From Dehalococcoidia bacterium (lineage in GTDB: Bacteria > Chloroflexota > Dehalococcoidia > UBA3495), in the NCBI GenBank assembly GCA_030753265.1, contig JASMCQ010000058.1, positions 24,859 to 88,858 on the forward strand: 64,000 nucleotides of DNA. The letters run 5' to 3'. Within the stretch, counting starts at the first letter, position 1. Every line of letters begins with the position of its first letter. Position numbers and translations under genes: made by a program. Under the pieces are notes generated by a model. It saw only the letters and a list, made by a program, of their open reading frames with translations. It was not told where the DNA came from and did no database searches. Positions 41,992 to 50,362 of this stretch are shown one piece after another.

Positions 41992-42918
41992 CTAAGCTCC
42001 GGCTCCGCCCATGACAAACTCCAGGAGAGCCATGTGGGCTGGTTTGCGATTATGGGCCTGTTGATAGGCCACCGACTGGGGGTGCTCCAGCATTCCCGGC
42101 GGCACCTCTTCGCCGTAATGGGCCGGCATATCGTGCATGAATATGGCGCCGGCCTTGGCCTGAGCCAGCAGGGCCGGGTCAACCGTGTACCCCTGGAAAG
42201 CTTGCCGGCGGCGTGCTGCTTCCTCTTCCTGCCCCATGCTGGCCCACACGTCGGTATACACCACATCGGCGAAGGTGACTGCCTCGACCGGGGCCCTCAC
42301 CGCTCGCACCTCCACCGACGCTGTCTCGGCCCGCCGGCGCGCCAGCTTGAGCGAGGTCTCGTCCAATTCATATCCCTCCGGCGCGGCCATGGTGAAACCT
42401 ACGCCCATCGCCGGAAGGGCCAGGCACAAGCTTCGGGCCACGTTGTTGCCGTCGCCGATGAAAGCCAGTTTGACGCCCTCCAGTCCGCCCAGGTGTTCGT
42501 CCATGGTCAGCAGGTCGGCCATGGTTTGGCACGGGTGTTCCCAGTCGGACAGGGCATTGATCACGGGCACGGAGGCATACCGGGCCAATTCCACGAGGTC
42601 CTGGTGGTTGAAGACCCTGGCGACGATGCAATCCACGTAGCCGGAGAGCACTCGTGCGATGTCGGACACCGGCTCGCGGCCGCCAAGGCCCACATCGTCC
42701 GGGCCGAGGTAGACGGAGTAGCCGCCCAACTGGCTGATGGCCACCTGGAAGCTGACTCGGGTGCGCAGCGAGGGTTTCTCGAACAACAAGGCAATGCTCT
42801 TGCCCTGGAGGGGCTGAGCTGACACGTCCGCCTTCAGATGCCGGGCCCGGCGTATAATTCCACGGGTCTCATCGGCACACAGGTCCGTCACCGAAAGGAT
42901 GTCCCTCTTGGTATCCAT
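41992..42918 (-). CDS. argF: Ornithine carbamoyltransferase (variant HCLP motif)
   Basis: 308 residues. Forms citrulline from ornithine and carbamoyl phosphate. The carbamoyl-phosphate site SLRTR (50-54), HPCQ (128-131) and the ornithine loop DVWASMGQE (SMG 227-229) are present. The conserved HCLP, whose Cys helps bind ornithine, reads HDMP (262-265), a change of the Cys to Asp confirmed in the DNA. Other transcarbamylases (aspartate, putrescine, YgeW) are less likely because of the SMG loop. No other arg genes are adjacent; it heads the argF-der-plsY-gpsA string. Confidence 0.9.
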   Translation of the reverse strand: MDTKRDILSVTDLCADETRGIIRRARHLKADVSAQPLQGKSIALLFEKPSLRTRVSFQVAISQLGGYSVYLGPDDVGLGGREPVSDIARVLSGYVDCIVARVFNHQDLVELARYASVPVINALSDWEHPCQTMADLLTMDEHLGGLEGVKLAFIGDGNNVARSLCLALPAMGVGFTMAAPEGYELDETSLKLARRRAETASVEVRAVRAPVEAVTFADVVYTDVWASMGQEEEAARRRQAFQGYTVDPALLAQAKAGAIFMHDMPAHYGEEVPPGMLEHPQSVAYQQAHNRKPAHMALLEFVMGGAGA

Positions 42919-43274
42919 AGCAGAAGCTTCCTGAGGGGTGAATGTTATATCAATATCGGGCCGCGTTCAACAGGCAGGCGTGAAGCTGGGGCCTTGCCTC
43001 AAAAGTACCCTGGAGCATGTCACCCCGAGTGAAGCGAGGGGTCTGGGTAGTGGGTCTAGGCTCCGATGAAGGAACCCCTCACCAGATTCCTCGTCGCTTC
43101 TCTCCTCGGAATGACAGTTTTAAGGCAAAGCCTGAAGCCGAGGCGGCCGCAAGCGTTCCCGCCGGCCCTCCCTGATGAGGGTCTCGGGGTACCCGCGAGC
43201 CCGGTGGGTGCCGCCAAGCCATCTGTTATGATGACAAGAACCGCAACCCCTAGCCGATCAGGAGGCGCAGCTAA
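42919..43274. other. Divergent intergenic region with MITE copy 2
   Basis: About 355 bases between argF and the thioesterase gene. The MITE-like element at 42991-43132 fills much of it. TATGAT near 43227 is a possible -10 for the thioesterase; AGGAGG at about 43260 precedes its start. Confidence 0.45.
42991..43132 (+). repeat. MITE-like dispersed element, copy 2
   Basis: The left end GCCTTGCCTCAAAAG and right end TTTTAAGGCAAAGCC form an imperfect terminal inverted repeat of about 14 bases. Internal blocks match copy 1 in order: GTACYCTGGA, ATGTCACCCCGAGTGAAGCG, ACCAGATTCCTCGTCGCTT and CTCCTCGGAATGACAG. The two copies differ mainly in the middle. Non-coding; length about 140 bases. Confidence 0.75.
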
Positions 43275-43628
43275 ATGGTGACTTCGAAGATAGTCCCCGG
43301 CATCAAGGGCGAGAAACAGACAATGGTCTGCGAGCACAACGTGGCGGGGCACGTGAACAAGTACAGCACTCCGGCCATGATTGAGCTGATGGAACTGGCC
43401 TCCATTGCGACGGTGCACAAGTTCCTGGAAGAGGGCCAGACCTCGGTCGGCTTTAATGTCGATGTCCGGCACCTGGCCCCGGCCGACATCGGCGCCACCA
43501 TCATCGCTTACGCGGAGCTAACCGAGGTGGACCGCAACAAGTTGACCTTCCGGGTGGAAGCCTACGATGGCGACCGCAAGCTCGGAGAGGGCACCCACCG
43601 CCGGGCGGTCATCAACACCAGCCGCTGA
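43275..43628 (+). CDS. FlK-like (fluoroacetyl-CoA) thioesterase
   Basis: 117 residues of hot-dog fold. T32 (YSTPAM), E40 (LMELAS) and H66 (VRHLAP) have exactly the spacing of the catalytic Thr42, Glu50 and His76 of the fluoroacetyl-CoA thioesterase FlK. GQTSVGFNVDVRHLAPADIG is a family block. FlK hydrolyses fluoroacetyl-CoA as resistance; most homologues in other bacteria are uncharacterised short-acyl thioesterases, so the substrate is not settled. The ATG is at 43275 and the gene stands alone. Confidence 0.82.
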   Translation: MVTSKIVPGIKGEKQTMVCEHNVAGHVNKYSTPAMIELMELASIATVHKFLEEGQTSVGFNVDVRHLAPADIGATIIAYAELTEVDRNKLTFRVEAYDGDRKLGEGTHRRAVINTSR

Positions 43629-43720
43629 GCCGCCGGTCCGCAAGACCCAGGACGAAGCGGTCTGTCACGTCTATATGTAAGATACATGGCCGAACGGGTC
43701 TCTCCAATTCAGGGGTTTTC

Positions 43721-43750
43721 CCCGTTCGTGTTGAGCCTGTCGAACCACCT
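43721..43750. repeat. GAGCCTGTCGAA repeat, half copy
   Basis: CCGTTCGTGTTGAGCCTGTC followed by GAACCACCT matches the left half of the repeat at 22352-22377 at nearly every position; the right half is missing. Confidence 0.6.
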
Positions 43751-43779
43751 CAGGGAACAGCTATAAATTATTCTGGCTT

Positions 43780-45447
43780 CTAACGCCCGGCACGCCTCGC
43801 GATCATTGCCGCCGCCAGGGGACTCGGCTCGGATCGAATCGCCACGTTGACCAGGGAGGGACGCCCGGAAGCCAGGGCCCTTTCAACGGCTGGGGCTACT
43901 TCCTCCGGCGTCTCGGCATACTCCGAGTAGCCCCCCAAGGTCTCCACCAGCTTGTCGTACCGGACGGAGCGAAGGTCGGTGGCCACGGCCCGGTTGAAGT
44001 AAGCAAGCTGAAAGGTCTTGTCGATTCCCCAAGTGTGGTCATTCCCCATCACCGTGGTTATCGCCAGGTTATGGCGCATGCAGGTGTCGTACTCCATGGC
44101 GTAGAAGCCGAAGGCCCCGTCGCCGATGAACACCAGCACCTTGCTGCCGGGATAGGCCAGCTTGGCGGCCATGCCGTAGGGGATGCTGGCTCCCAGGTGG
44201 CTCAGCGGTCCCAGCCGGATGAAGTGGCCGGGCCTCCGGGCTTTGACGTAGCCGCGGCCCCACTGCACGTAGTCGCCGCCGTCGAAGACGATAACCGTGT
44301 CCCGGTCGATCAGATGCTCGACTCTGGAGTACACGTCCATCGGGTGCATCGGCTCGCCCCCAGCCTTGTCCCGCATCTCTTGCATCCAGGCCGACCGGTC
44401 CTCCCGGAGCTGGTCCACCCAGGACGCGATACCGTCCCGAGAGCCCGGCTTGATGGCGGCGGTCAACTGGTCCACCAGCGCCCCCAGGTCTCCCAACAGC
44501 CCCACGGCAACGCCCCGGTTGCGCCCGATCTCCGCCGGAGAGGGGTCGGCCTGGATGATTTGGGCGGCGGGGCTGAAGATATCCCCGTAGCGGTAACGGT
44601 GGTCCAGCCGCTTACCCAGCAGCAGCACCACGTCGGCCTCGCTAAAACGGCGGGCCGGCGGATTCAGCGCCCCATCGGCATAGCCGAAACACAGGGGATG
44701 CTCGTCGTCCAGCAATCCCCTGGCCTGCTCCACGGTAAAGACGGGGATGCCGGTGGCCTCGGCCAGAGACTGCAATTGCTCCTCCGCCACCGAGTAACGA
44801 GCCGGATTTCCCGCGATGATCACCGGCCGCTTGGCCCCGCTCAGCAGGGCCGCCGCCTCCTCGATCAGGGCCGGGTCTCCCTGGGAACGGCCCTGACTCC
44901 GGTACTCCCGGGGTAGGTACCGGGGCAGCTCATCCTCGGAGATCTCCTGCTCCTGCACGTCCATCGGCAGCGTGAGGTGCACCGGGCCGGGCCGGCCGGA
45001 CATGGCCGTTCGGAAGGCCGTGGCCACGAACTCCGGGATGCGCTTCCGGTCGTGGATCAGCCAGGAGCCCTTGGTCACTGGCGCGGCCATGGCGGTCTGG
45101 TCGATCTCCTGAAAGGTGGTCATTCCCTTCTCCGGAAGCTTGGCGCAGCCGGCGATGAAGATCACGGGGCTCTCCGAGGTGAAAACGGCCGGCAGCGCCG
45201 AGATGGCGTTGGAGAACCCCGGCCCCCCGGTGAACATTCCCACCGCGGGCCGGCCGGTGATCCGCGCGTAGCCGTCGGCCATGTGCAGGGCGGCGCCCTC
45301 GTGCCGGGTGTCGATGAACTCGATGCCCTCCTCGGCGGCCGCGTTCACCAGGGGCAGAATGGTGTCGCCGACGATGGTGAACACCTTCTCGATGCCCTCT
45401 TGCTTCAGGCACCGGATGAATAAATGGGCGCCGGTAAGGCTCGCCAT
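43780..45447 (-). CDS. ThDP-dependent enzyme, acetolactate synthase-like
   Basis: 555 residues with the three-domain POX/AHAS layout: RHEGAALHMADGYARITGRP (ThDP-activating Glu) and GGPGFSNAISALP in the PYR domain, a central domain, and the PP domain motif GDGAFGFYAMEYDTCMRHN with MGNDHTWG supplying Mg-ThDP ligands. Relatives include acetolactate synthase, oxalyl-CoA decarboxylase and benzoylformate decarboxylase; no small AHAS subunit gene is near, so a catabolic lyase is plausible. Starts at ATG 45445-45447 with GGAGG about 5 bases upstream. Confidence 0.88.
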   Translation of the reverse strand: MASLTGAHLFIRCLKQEGIEKVFTIVGDTILPLVNAAAEEGIEFIDTRHEGAALHMADGYARITGRPAVGMFTGGPGFSNAISALPAVFTSESPVIFIAGCAKLPEKGMTTFQEIDQTAMAAPVTKGSWLIHDRKRIPEFVATAFRTAMSGRPGPVHLTLPMDVQEQEISEDELPRYLPREYRSQGRSQGDPALIEEAAALLSGAKRPVIIAGNPARYSVAEEQLQSLAEATGIPVFTVEQARGLLDDEHPLCFGYADGALNPPARRFSEADVVLLLGKRLDHRYRYGDIFSPAAQIIQADPSPAEIGRNRGVAVGLLGDLGALVDQLTAAIKPGSRDGIASWVDQLREDRSAWMQEMRDKAGGEPMHPMDVYSRVEHLIDRDTVIVFDGGDYVQWGRGYVKARRPGHFIRLGPLSHLGASIPYGMAAKLAYPGSKVLVFIGDGAFGFYAMEYDTCMRHNLAITTVMGNDHTWGIDKTFQLAYFNRAVATDLRSVRYDKLVETLGGYSEYAETPEEVAPAVERALASGRPSLVNVAIRSEPSPLAAAMIARRAGR

Positions 45448-45611
45448 GCTCCCTCCGTTGTTGTTTCAGGTGTTGTTTCGGGTCTTGATCCGGGGTCCGT
45501 TGTTCCCGTGGGATCGCCGTTGGAATCCGATCGCTCTATTGAGCTTACCGGCCACGCCGCCATCCGGCAAGGGCGGCGAGCAAGGCTTGGCCCCACCCAT
45601 AGGGAAGAGTA

Positions 45612-45652
45612 GTTGTGACACCCCTGCGCCTCGGGCGCAGGGGTGTCACAAC
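45612..45652. repeat. 19-bp perfect hairpin
   Basis: GTTGTGACACCCCTGCGCC (45612-45630) pairs exactly with GGCGCAGGGGTGTCACAAC (45634-45652) around a TCG loop. It lies 62 bases before the end of the membrane-protein gene and 165 beyond the start of the ThDP-enzyme gene, in the region between two minus-strand genes. It shares a CCCCTGCG/CGCAGGGG core but not the TAGGGGC ends. Confidence 0.7.
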
Positions 45653-45714
45653 GTTAATCATGGGGGGGGGTGGGGAAATCCGCGTGTATGCCTCGAAGCC
45701 CGCTTTGCGCCTGA

Positions 45715-46425
45715 TCAGAAGCAAATTTTCCAGCCGAACTGGGCAACCCCCGCCCACAAAGCAGCGCCGGCCAAACAGAGCGCTCCAACCACGAGCGTCC
45801 AGGTGACCGCGCGCTGGTTCCCGAGAGGCCGGCCAAACCACGTCAGGCCAATGAGGGCGAAGAGTGGCAGCAGCGCCCCCGGCCAAACCACCGCCAATGA
45901 CCAGCCATCGAACAGGAAGCTTCTGCCTACTTCGCCAACCAGATCGTTGAGGGCACTTGCAGTGCTCGAAGTGTCGGGTAGCATCAAGGAAACGGTACTC
46001 TCATCATCCCAGTAGAAAGGGCGCCCGGACATCAGGACCGAATAGATGAACCCGCCGACGAAGAAGGGGTGTACCACCAGGTTCGCCACGCTGAGTATCA
46101 TGGTCCACTTTTTGGCGAAGCTGAGAAGGAAGTGCAACGCCAGGAACAGCAGACCTAGCCCCATACCGAGCAACGGACCGAAGAGGCCGCCCATCAGGGT
46201 AATAACGTCTTCGTTGGGCGGAGCGGGCCACGAACTGTTCAGGCCCACACAGGGCGCCAGGCCGTCGAGCCAAAAACCGAAGGCGTGCCCCCATTCGTGC
46301 AGGTACAGGAACCCCGACGTAGCTACCAGGACAACCAGAACCAAGAGCGCCAGGGCGGGGACACCCCCGGCCTTTTCGACCTGGGGGCGGACCGAGCCAG
46401 TCCAATATTTGCCAGCAGCCCTCAT
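45715..46425 (-). CDS. Membrane protein with HExxH motif, M50-like
   Basis: 236 residues from ATG 46423-46425. A membrane segment (ALALLVLVVLVATSGFLYL) leads directly into HEWGHAFG (H43, E44, H47), the arrangement of intramembrane site-2-type metalloproteases, followed by about four more hydrophobic segments. The second M50 motif with a metal Asp is not obvious, although LPLFALIGLTWFGRPLGN is in a comparable place. Longer starts would overlap the divergent rsmI. Function is inferred from the motif only. Confidence 0.65.
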   Translation of the reverse strand: MRAAGKYWTGSVRPQVEKAGGVPALALLVLVVLVATSGFLYLHEWGHAFGFWLDGLAPCVGLNSSWPAPPNEDVITLMGGLFGPLLGMGLGLLFLALHFLLSFAKKWTMILSVANLVVHPFFVGGFIYSVLMSGRPFYWDDESTVSLMLPDTSSTASALNDLVGEVGRSFLFDGWSLAVVWPGALLPLFALIGLTWFGRPLGNQRAVTWTLVVGALCLAGAALWAGVAQFGWKICF

Positions 46426-46445
46426 TACAGGGTATATGTTAAGGC

Positions 46446-47291
46446 ATGGGCACTCTCTTCGTGGTAGGAACACCGATCGGAAATCTGGAGGATATGACCC
46501 TCCGGGCGGCCCGGGTCTTGGGCCAGGTGCAACTCGTCGCCGCCGAGGACACCCGGGTCACCCGCCGGCTGCTATCCCATCTGGGGATTCGGGTGCCGCT
46601 GCTGAGCTACCACGAGCACAACCAGCAGGCCCGGATTCCCCGGCTGCTGGAGGCCCTGGCGTTGGGCGATGTGGCGCTGGTTAGCGACGCCGGGATGCCG
46701 GCGGTCAGCGACCCGGGCAGCGAGTTGGTGTCCCGGGCGGCCGCCGCCGGGTTTCGCGTGGAATCGGTTCCGGGGGTGTCGGCCCTCACCACCGCCCTGG
46801 CTGTCTCCGGCCTCTCCGCCGACGCTTTCCTCTTCCTGGGATTCCTGCCCCGGCGGAAAAAGGGCCGGCGCCAGTCCCTCCGGGCGGCCTCCTCCCTCCC
46901 GTTGACGCTGGTGGCGTTCGAAGCTCCCCACCGGCTGCGGGCCACGCTGCAAGACATGCTGGAGGAGTTGGGGGACCGGGAGGTCGCCGTGTGCCGGGAG
47001 CTGACCAAGCTACACGAAGAGGTGTTCCGAGGCTCGTTATCCGAGGCCGTGGAACACTTTCAGGCCCCCCTGGGAGAGCTGGTCCTGGTGGTGCGGGGAG
47101 CGCCCGAAGAGCCATTGCCCGCCGGCCCACCGCCGTCCCAACTGGAGGAGGCCCGCCGGGAGCTGTCCCGGCTGCGGGAGGCCGGGACCCGGGCGAAAGA
47201 GGCGGTGGCCCAGGTGGCCGTATCGCTGGATATGCCCAAGAACACGGTATACCAACTGTGGCTCGAAACAACCCGGAGTGACCGGGGCTGA
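46446..47291 (+). CDS. rsmI: 16S rRNA (cytidine1402-2'-O)-methyltransferase
   Basis: 281 residues of the tetrapyrrole-methylase fold. GTLFVVGTPIGNLEDMTLRA, AAEDTRVTRRLLSHLGI, SDAGMPAVSDPGSELV and FLGFLPRRKKGRR are the RsmI signatures. It 2'-O-methylates C1402 of 16S rRNA. The C-terminus LREAGTRAKEAVAQVAVSLD has the helix-turn-helix-like end of the family. The gene is divergent from the M50-like gene with 20 bases between starts. Confidence 0.95.
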   Translation: MGTLFVVGTPIGNLEDMTLRAARVLGQVQLVAAEDTRVTRRLLSHLGIRVPLLSYHEHNQQARIPRLLEALALGDVALVSDAGMPAVSDPGSELVSRAAAAGFRVESVPGVSALTTALAVSGLSADAFLFLGFLPRRKKGRRQSLRAASSLPLTLVAFEAPHRLRATLQDMLEELGDREVAVCRELTKLHEEVFRGSLSEAVEHFQAPLGELVLVVRGAPEEPLPAGPPPSQLEEARRELSRLREAGTRAKEAVAQVAVSLDMPKNTVYQLWLETTRSDRG

Positions 47292-47453
47292 CCGGGAGCC
47301 GCCCTAGCCGGGCTCGATCCCTGGCCACCGTGGGTTGATTTCCTCCGCTTCGATGAGCCGATAGACCACCCACGCCAACTTCTGATAGTCTCGGGGTGAC
47401 CGGAAGCGGCGGCTCGAACCGGGGCAACGGTTCGAGCGAGATCGGAGTGGGCC

Positions 47454-48788
47454 TTGGGAAACGCAGGCCAGAGCGGACACCTCCCCGGCCGTCCCCGGGG
47501 AGTCTTCTACGGGTGGTGGCTGGTGCCCGTCGCCAGTTTCGTCATGGTGATCGCCACCGTGCCCCTCTTCTTCGCGATGAGCGTGTGGGCGGTGGCGTTG
47601 GAGCGCCATTTCGGCTGGAGCCGGACCCAGTTGGGTCTCGCGTTGGCCTTCACCCGGATCGAGGGCGGCTTGATGGGACCCCTCGAGGGCTACCTCACCG
47701 ACCGGGCGGGGACCCGTCGCATGGTCTTGTTCGGCCTCCTGATCTTCGGCGCCGGCTTCTTGCTCTTCGGCCAGATCAGAAACCTGTGGATGTTCTACCT
47801 GGCCTACCTCGTCATGGCGCTGGGCCAGGGGCTGGGCAGCTGGATTCCCCTGATGACCATGCTGAACCACTGGTTCATCCGGCGCCGGGCGACCGCCATG
47901 GGTTGGGCCAACGTGGGCAGCCGGGGCGGGGCGCTGCTGCTGGTTCCGGCCATTGCCTGGGCCATCGACCCGGACCACGACCGGCTGGGCTGGAAGGTCA
48001 CGGCCACGGCCCTGGGGCTGTTCGCTCTGCTGGTGGCCTTCCCCATTTCCCGGCTGATCCGCAACCGGCCCCAGGAGTATGGCCTGCTGCCCGATGGCGG
48101 GCCGGCCGTCTCTCCCTCGGCGCCGGTCCCGGCGGGCGCCGGCGCCGGGGAAACGGGTGAGGGCGAGAGGGCCGGCGGAGACCTCACGGCCGCTCAGGCC
48201 TTGCGGACCCCCGCTTTCTGGCTCATATCCTTCGGCCACGGGTTCACTTCCATGGTGATCATCGCCATCATGGCCCACCTGGGTTTGCTGATGGAAGACA
48301 AGGGGTTCAACGTACAGACCACGGGCTGGATCGTCGCCGCCTATACCGGCGTCTCGATGGTTTTCCAACTTGTTGGAGGCTACGTCGGTGACCGAATCCC
48401 CAAGCGGGTGGCTCTGTTCATCTTTACCACGATTCAGGCGAGCGCGATAGTGGTGCTCACGTACGCGACCAGTCTTACCACGTTCTACTTGTTCGCCGTC
48501 CTGTTTGGCATGGGGTTTGGGGGACGCAATCCCCTGACCGTCGCGATCCGTGGCGACTACTTTGGCCGGGCGTCATTCGGGAAAATCCTCGGCTTGTCCA
48601 CCGTCCCGATGAACGTCCTGCTCATGATCGCCTCCCCCTTCGCCGGCTATGTCCGGGACGTTCAAGGTACCTACACCGTCGCTTTCCTGGTCCTGGCTGC
48701 CCTGAATTTCCTCGGCGCCCTCCTCTTCTTGCTGGCCAAGAGACCGTCGCCGAGTCCGTCAACCCGCCCGCCCGAGGCGGACACGTAG
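47454..48788 (+). CDS. MFS transporter, tandem paralogue 1 (monocarboxylate-like)
   Basis: 444 residues, 12 membrane segments. The N-terminus GVFYGWWLVPVASFVMV and FGWSRTQLGLALAFTRIEGG place it with the OFA/monocarboxylate-transporter side of the MFS; LTDRAGTRRMVL is the loop 2-3 motif. The start is TTG with GGAG six bases upstream; no ATG or GTG precedes the fold. First of three adjacent same-strand paralogues; the neighbours give no substrate. Confidence 0.9.
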   Translation: MGNAGQSGHLPGRPRGVFYGWWLVPVASFVMVIATVPLFFAMSVWAVALERHFGWSRTQLGLALAFTRIEGGLMGPLEGYLTDRAGTRRMVLFGLLIFGAGFLLFGQIRNLWMFYLAYLVMALGQGLGSWIPLMTMLNHWFIRRRATAMGWANVGSRGGALLLVPAIAWAIDPDHDRLGWKVTATALGLFALLVAFPISRLIRNRPQEYGLLPDGGPAVSPSAPVPAGAGAGETGEGERAGGDLTAAQALRTPAFWLISFGHGFTSMVIIAIMAHLGLLMEDKGFNVQTTGWIVAAYTGVSMVFQLVGGYVGDRIPKRVALFIFTTIQASAIVVLTYATSLTTFYLFAVLFGMGFGGRNPLTVAIRGDYFGRASFGKILGLSTVPMNVLLMIASPFAGYVRDVQGTYTVAFLVLAALNFLGALLFLLAKRPSPSPSTRPPEADT

Positions 48789-48896
48789 GCGAGCGACATG
48801 ATATTATCATCGGGATACTATACGTTTTCATGATACTTTAATGTGGCAATCCAGATGTGAGGCGGGCCCACGGGCCGAGCCGGAAGTGTACTGAAT

Positions 48897-50246
48897 TTGA
48901 GTTCCAGCGATACAAGCGAAAACCTCCCCGGCCGGAAGCGGGGGATCTTCTACGGTTGGTGGCTGGTCCCGATCAGCAGCCTCGCAACCACGATGACCAA
49001 CGTGCCCTTCTCTCATGCGATGAGCGTTTGGGCGGTGGCGCTGGAGCGCGAATTCGGCTGGAGCCGGACCCAGTTGGGCTTCGCCATGACTCTGGCCCGG
49101 GTCGAGGGTGGTATCCTGGGACCGTTGGAGGGCTACCTCTCCGACCGGATTGGGACCCGGCGCACCGTCCTGTTCGGCCTGGTGGCTGGGGGCATCGGCT
49201 TCATCCTTTTCAGCCAGGTCCACAGCCTGTGGATGTTCTACCTGGCCTACGTGGTCATGGCGATAGGCCAGGGCTTTGCCAGCTGGATCCCGCTGATGAC
49301 CATGCTGAACCACTGGTTCTCCCGTCGCCGGTCGGTCGCGGTCGGGTGGTCCAACGCCGGCGGCCGCCTGGGCGCGCTGATCCTGGTGCCGGCCATCGCC
49401 TGGGCCATCGACCCGGACTACGACCGGCTTGGTTGGAGCCTCACGGCGCTGATTATTGGCGTGTTCGTTCTGGTGGTGGCCTTCCCTTTCACCCGGTTGA
49501 TCCGCAACCGGCCCCAGGAGTACGGACTGCTTCCCGATGGCGAGAAGGAGACGCCCCACCCGGTGGTGGCCGTGCATGGCCGCAGGCCCACCGCCGGCCA
49601 GACGCCGGTCGACGGGCCGGACACCGACTTTACGTTCACCCAGGCCATCAGTACCCCCGCTTTCTGGTTCATATCCTTCGGCCACGGGTTCGCCACCATA
49701 GTGCTCCCAGCAATGCAGGTCCACCTGGGTTTGCTCCTGGGAGACGCGGGTTTCCCGTTGCAGACGACTGCGCTGGTCGTCGCCACCTACACCGGCGTTG
49801 GAATGATCTTCCAGCTAATAGGGGGCTATATCGGCGACATGTTTCCCAAGCGATTCGGGTTGCTGATCTTCACGTCGGTCCAAGCGGTCGCGATATTGAC
49901 CCTCACCTCGCCGAGCAATCACTTCATGATCTACCTTTTCGCCGTGTTGATGGGCATCGGTTGGGGTGGACGCAATCCGCTGCTCATAGGCATTCGTGGC
50001 GAATACTTTGGCCGGGAGTCGTTTGGCAAGATTCTGGGCTTCTCCACGGTGCCGATGAACATCCTGATGCTGGCCTCGGCCCCCTTCGCCGGCTACATTC
50101 GGGACACCACCGGCACCTACACCATGGCTTTCCTGATACTGGGAGGGTTGAATTTCCTGGGTGGGATCCTCTTCTTCATGGCCAAGAAGCCGGCGCGCCG
50201 GAGTCCGGCGGCCAGCCAGCCCGAGGCGGTCAGCCGGGGCGGCTAG
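48897..50246 (+). CDS. MFS transporter, tandem paralogue 2
   Basis: 449 residues. Starts at TTG; GIFYGWWLVPISSLATT and FGWSRTQLGFAMTLARVEGG align with paralogues 1 and 3 throughout, with the loop motif LSDRIGTRRTVL and LNHWFSRRRSVAVGWSNAGG. The leader GGGCCGAGCCGGAAG just upstream is repeated before paralogue 3. A 951-codon open frame in another phase crosses this gene but encodes nothing recognisable until it becomes paralogue 3. Confidence 0.9.
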   Translation: MSSSDTSENLPGRKRGIFYGWWLVPISSLATTMTNVPFSHAMSVWAVALEREFGWSRTQLGFAMTLARVEGGILGPLEGYLSDRIGTRRTVLFGLVAGGIGFILFSQVHSLWMFYLAYVVMAIGQGFASWIPLMTMLNHWFSRRRSVAVGWSNAGGRLGALILVPAIAWAIDPDYDRLGWSLTALIIGVFVLVVAFPFTRLIRNRPQEYGLLPDGEKETPHPVVAVHGRRPTAGQTPVDGPDTDFTFTQAISTPAFWFISFGHGFATIVLPAMQVHLGLLLGDAGFPLQTTALVVATYTGVGMIFQLIGGYIGDMFPKRFGLLIFTSVQAVAILTLTSPSNHFMIYLFAVLMGIGWGGRNPLLIGIRGEYFGRESFGKILGFSTVPMNILMLASAPFAGYIRDTTGTYTMAFLILGGLNFLGGILFFMAKKPARRSPAASQPEAVSRGG

Positions 50247-50362
50247 CCGGACCCACCGGCGATGATGCTTTCGACAGCAAATGTTTTGATATGCTACTCT
50301 TCCAAAAGCCGTACCGCGAGGCCCGCAGTAAGACAAAGGGCCGAGCCGGAAGGAAACTAGCT

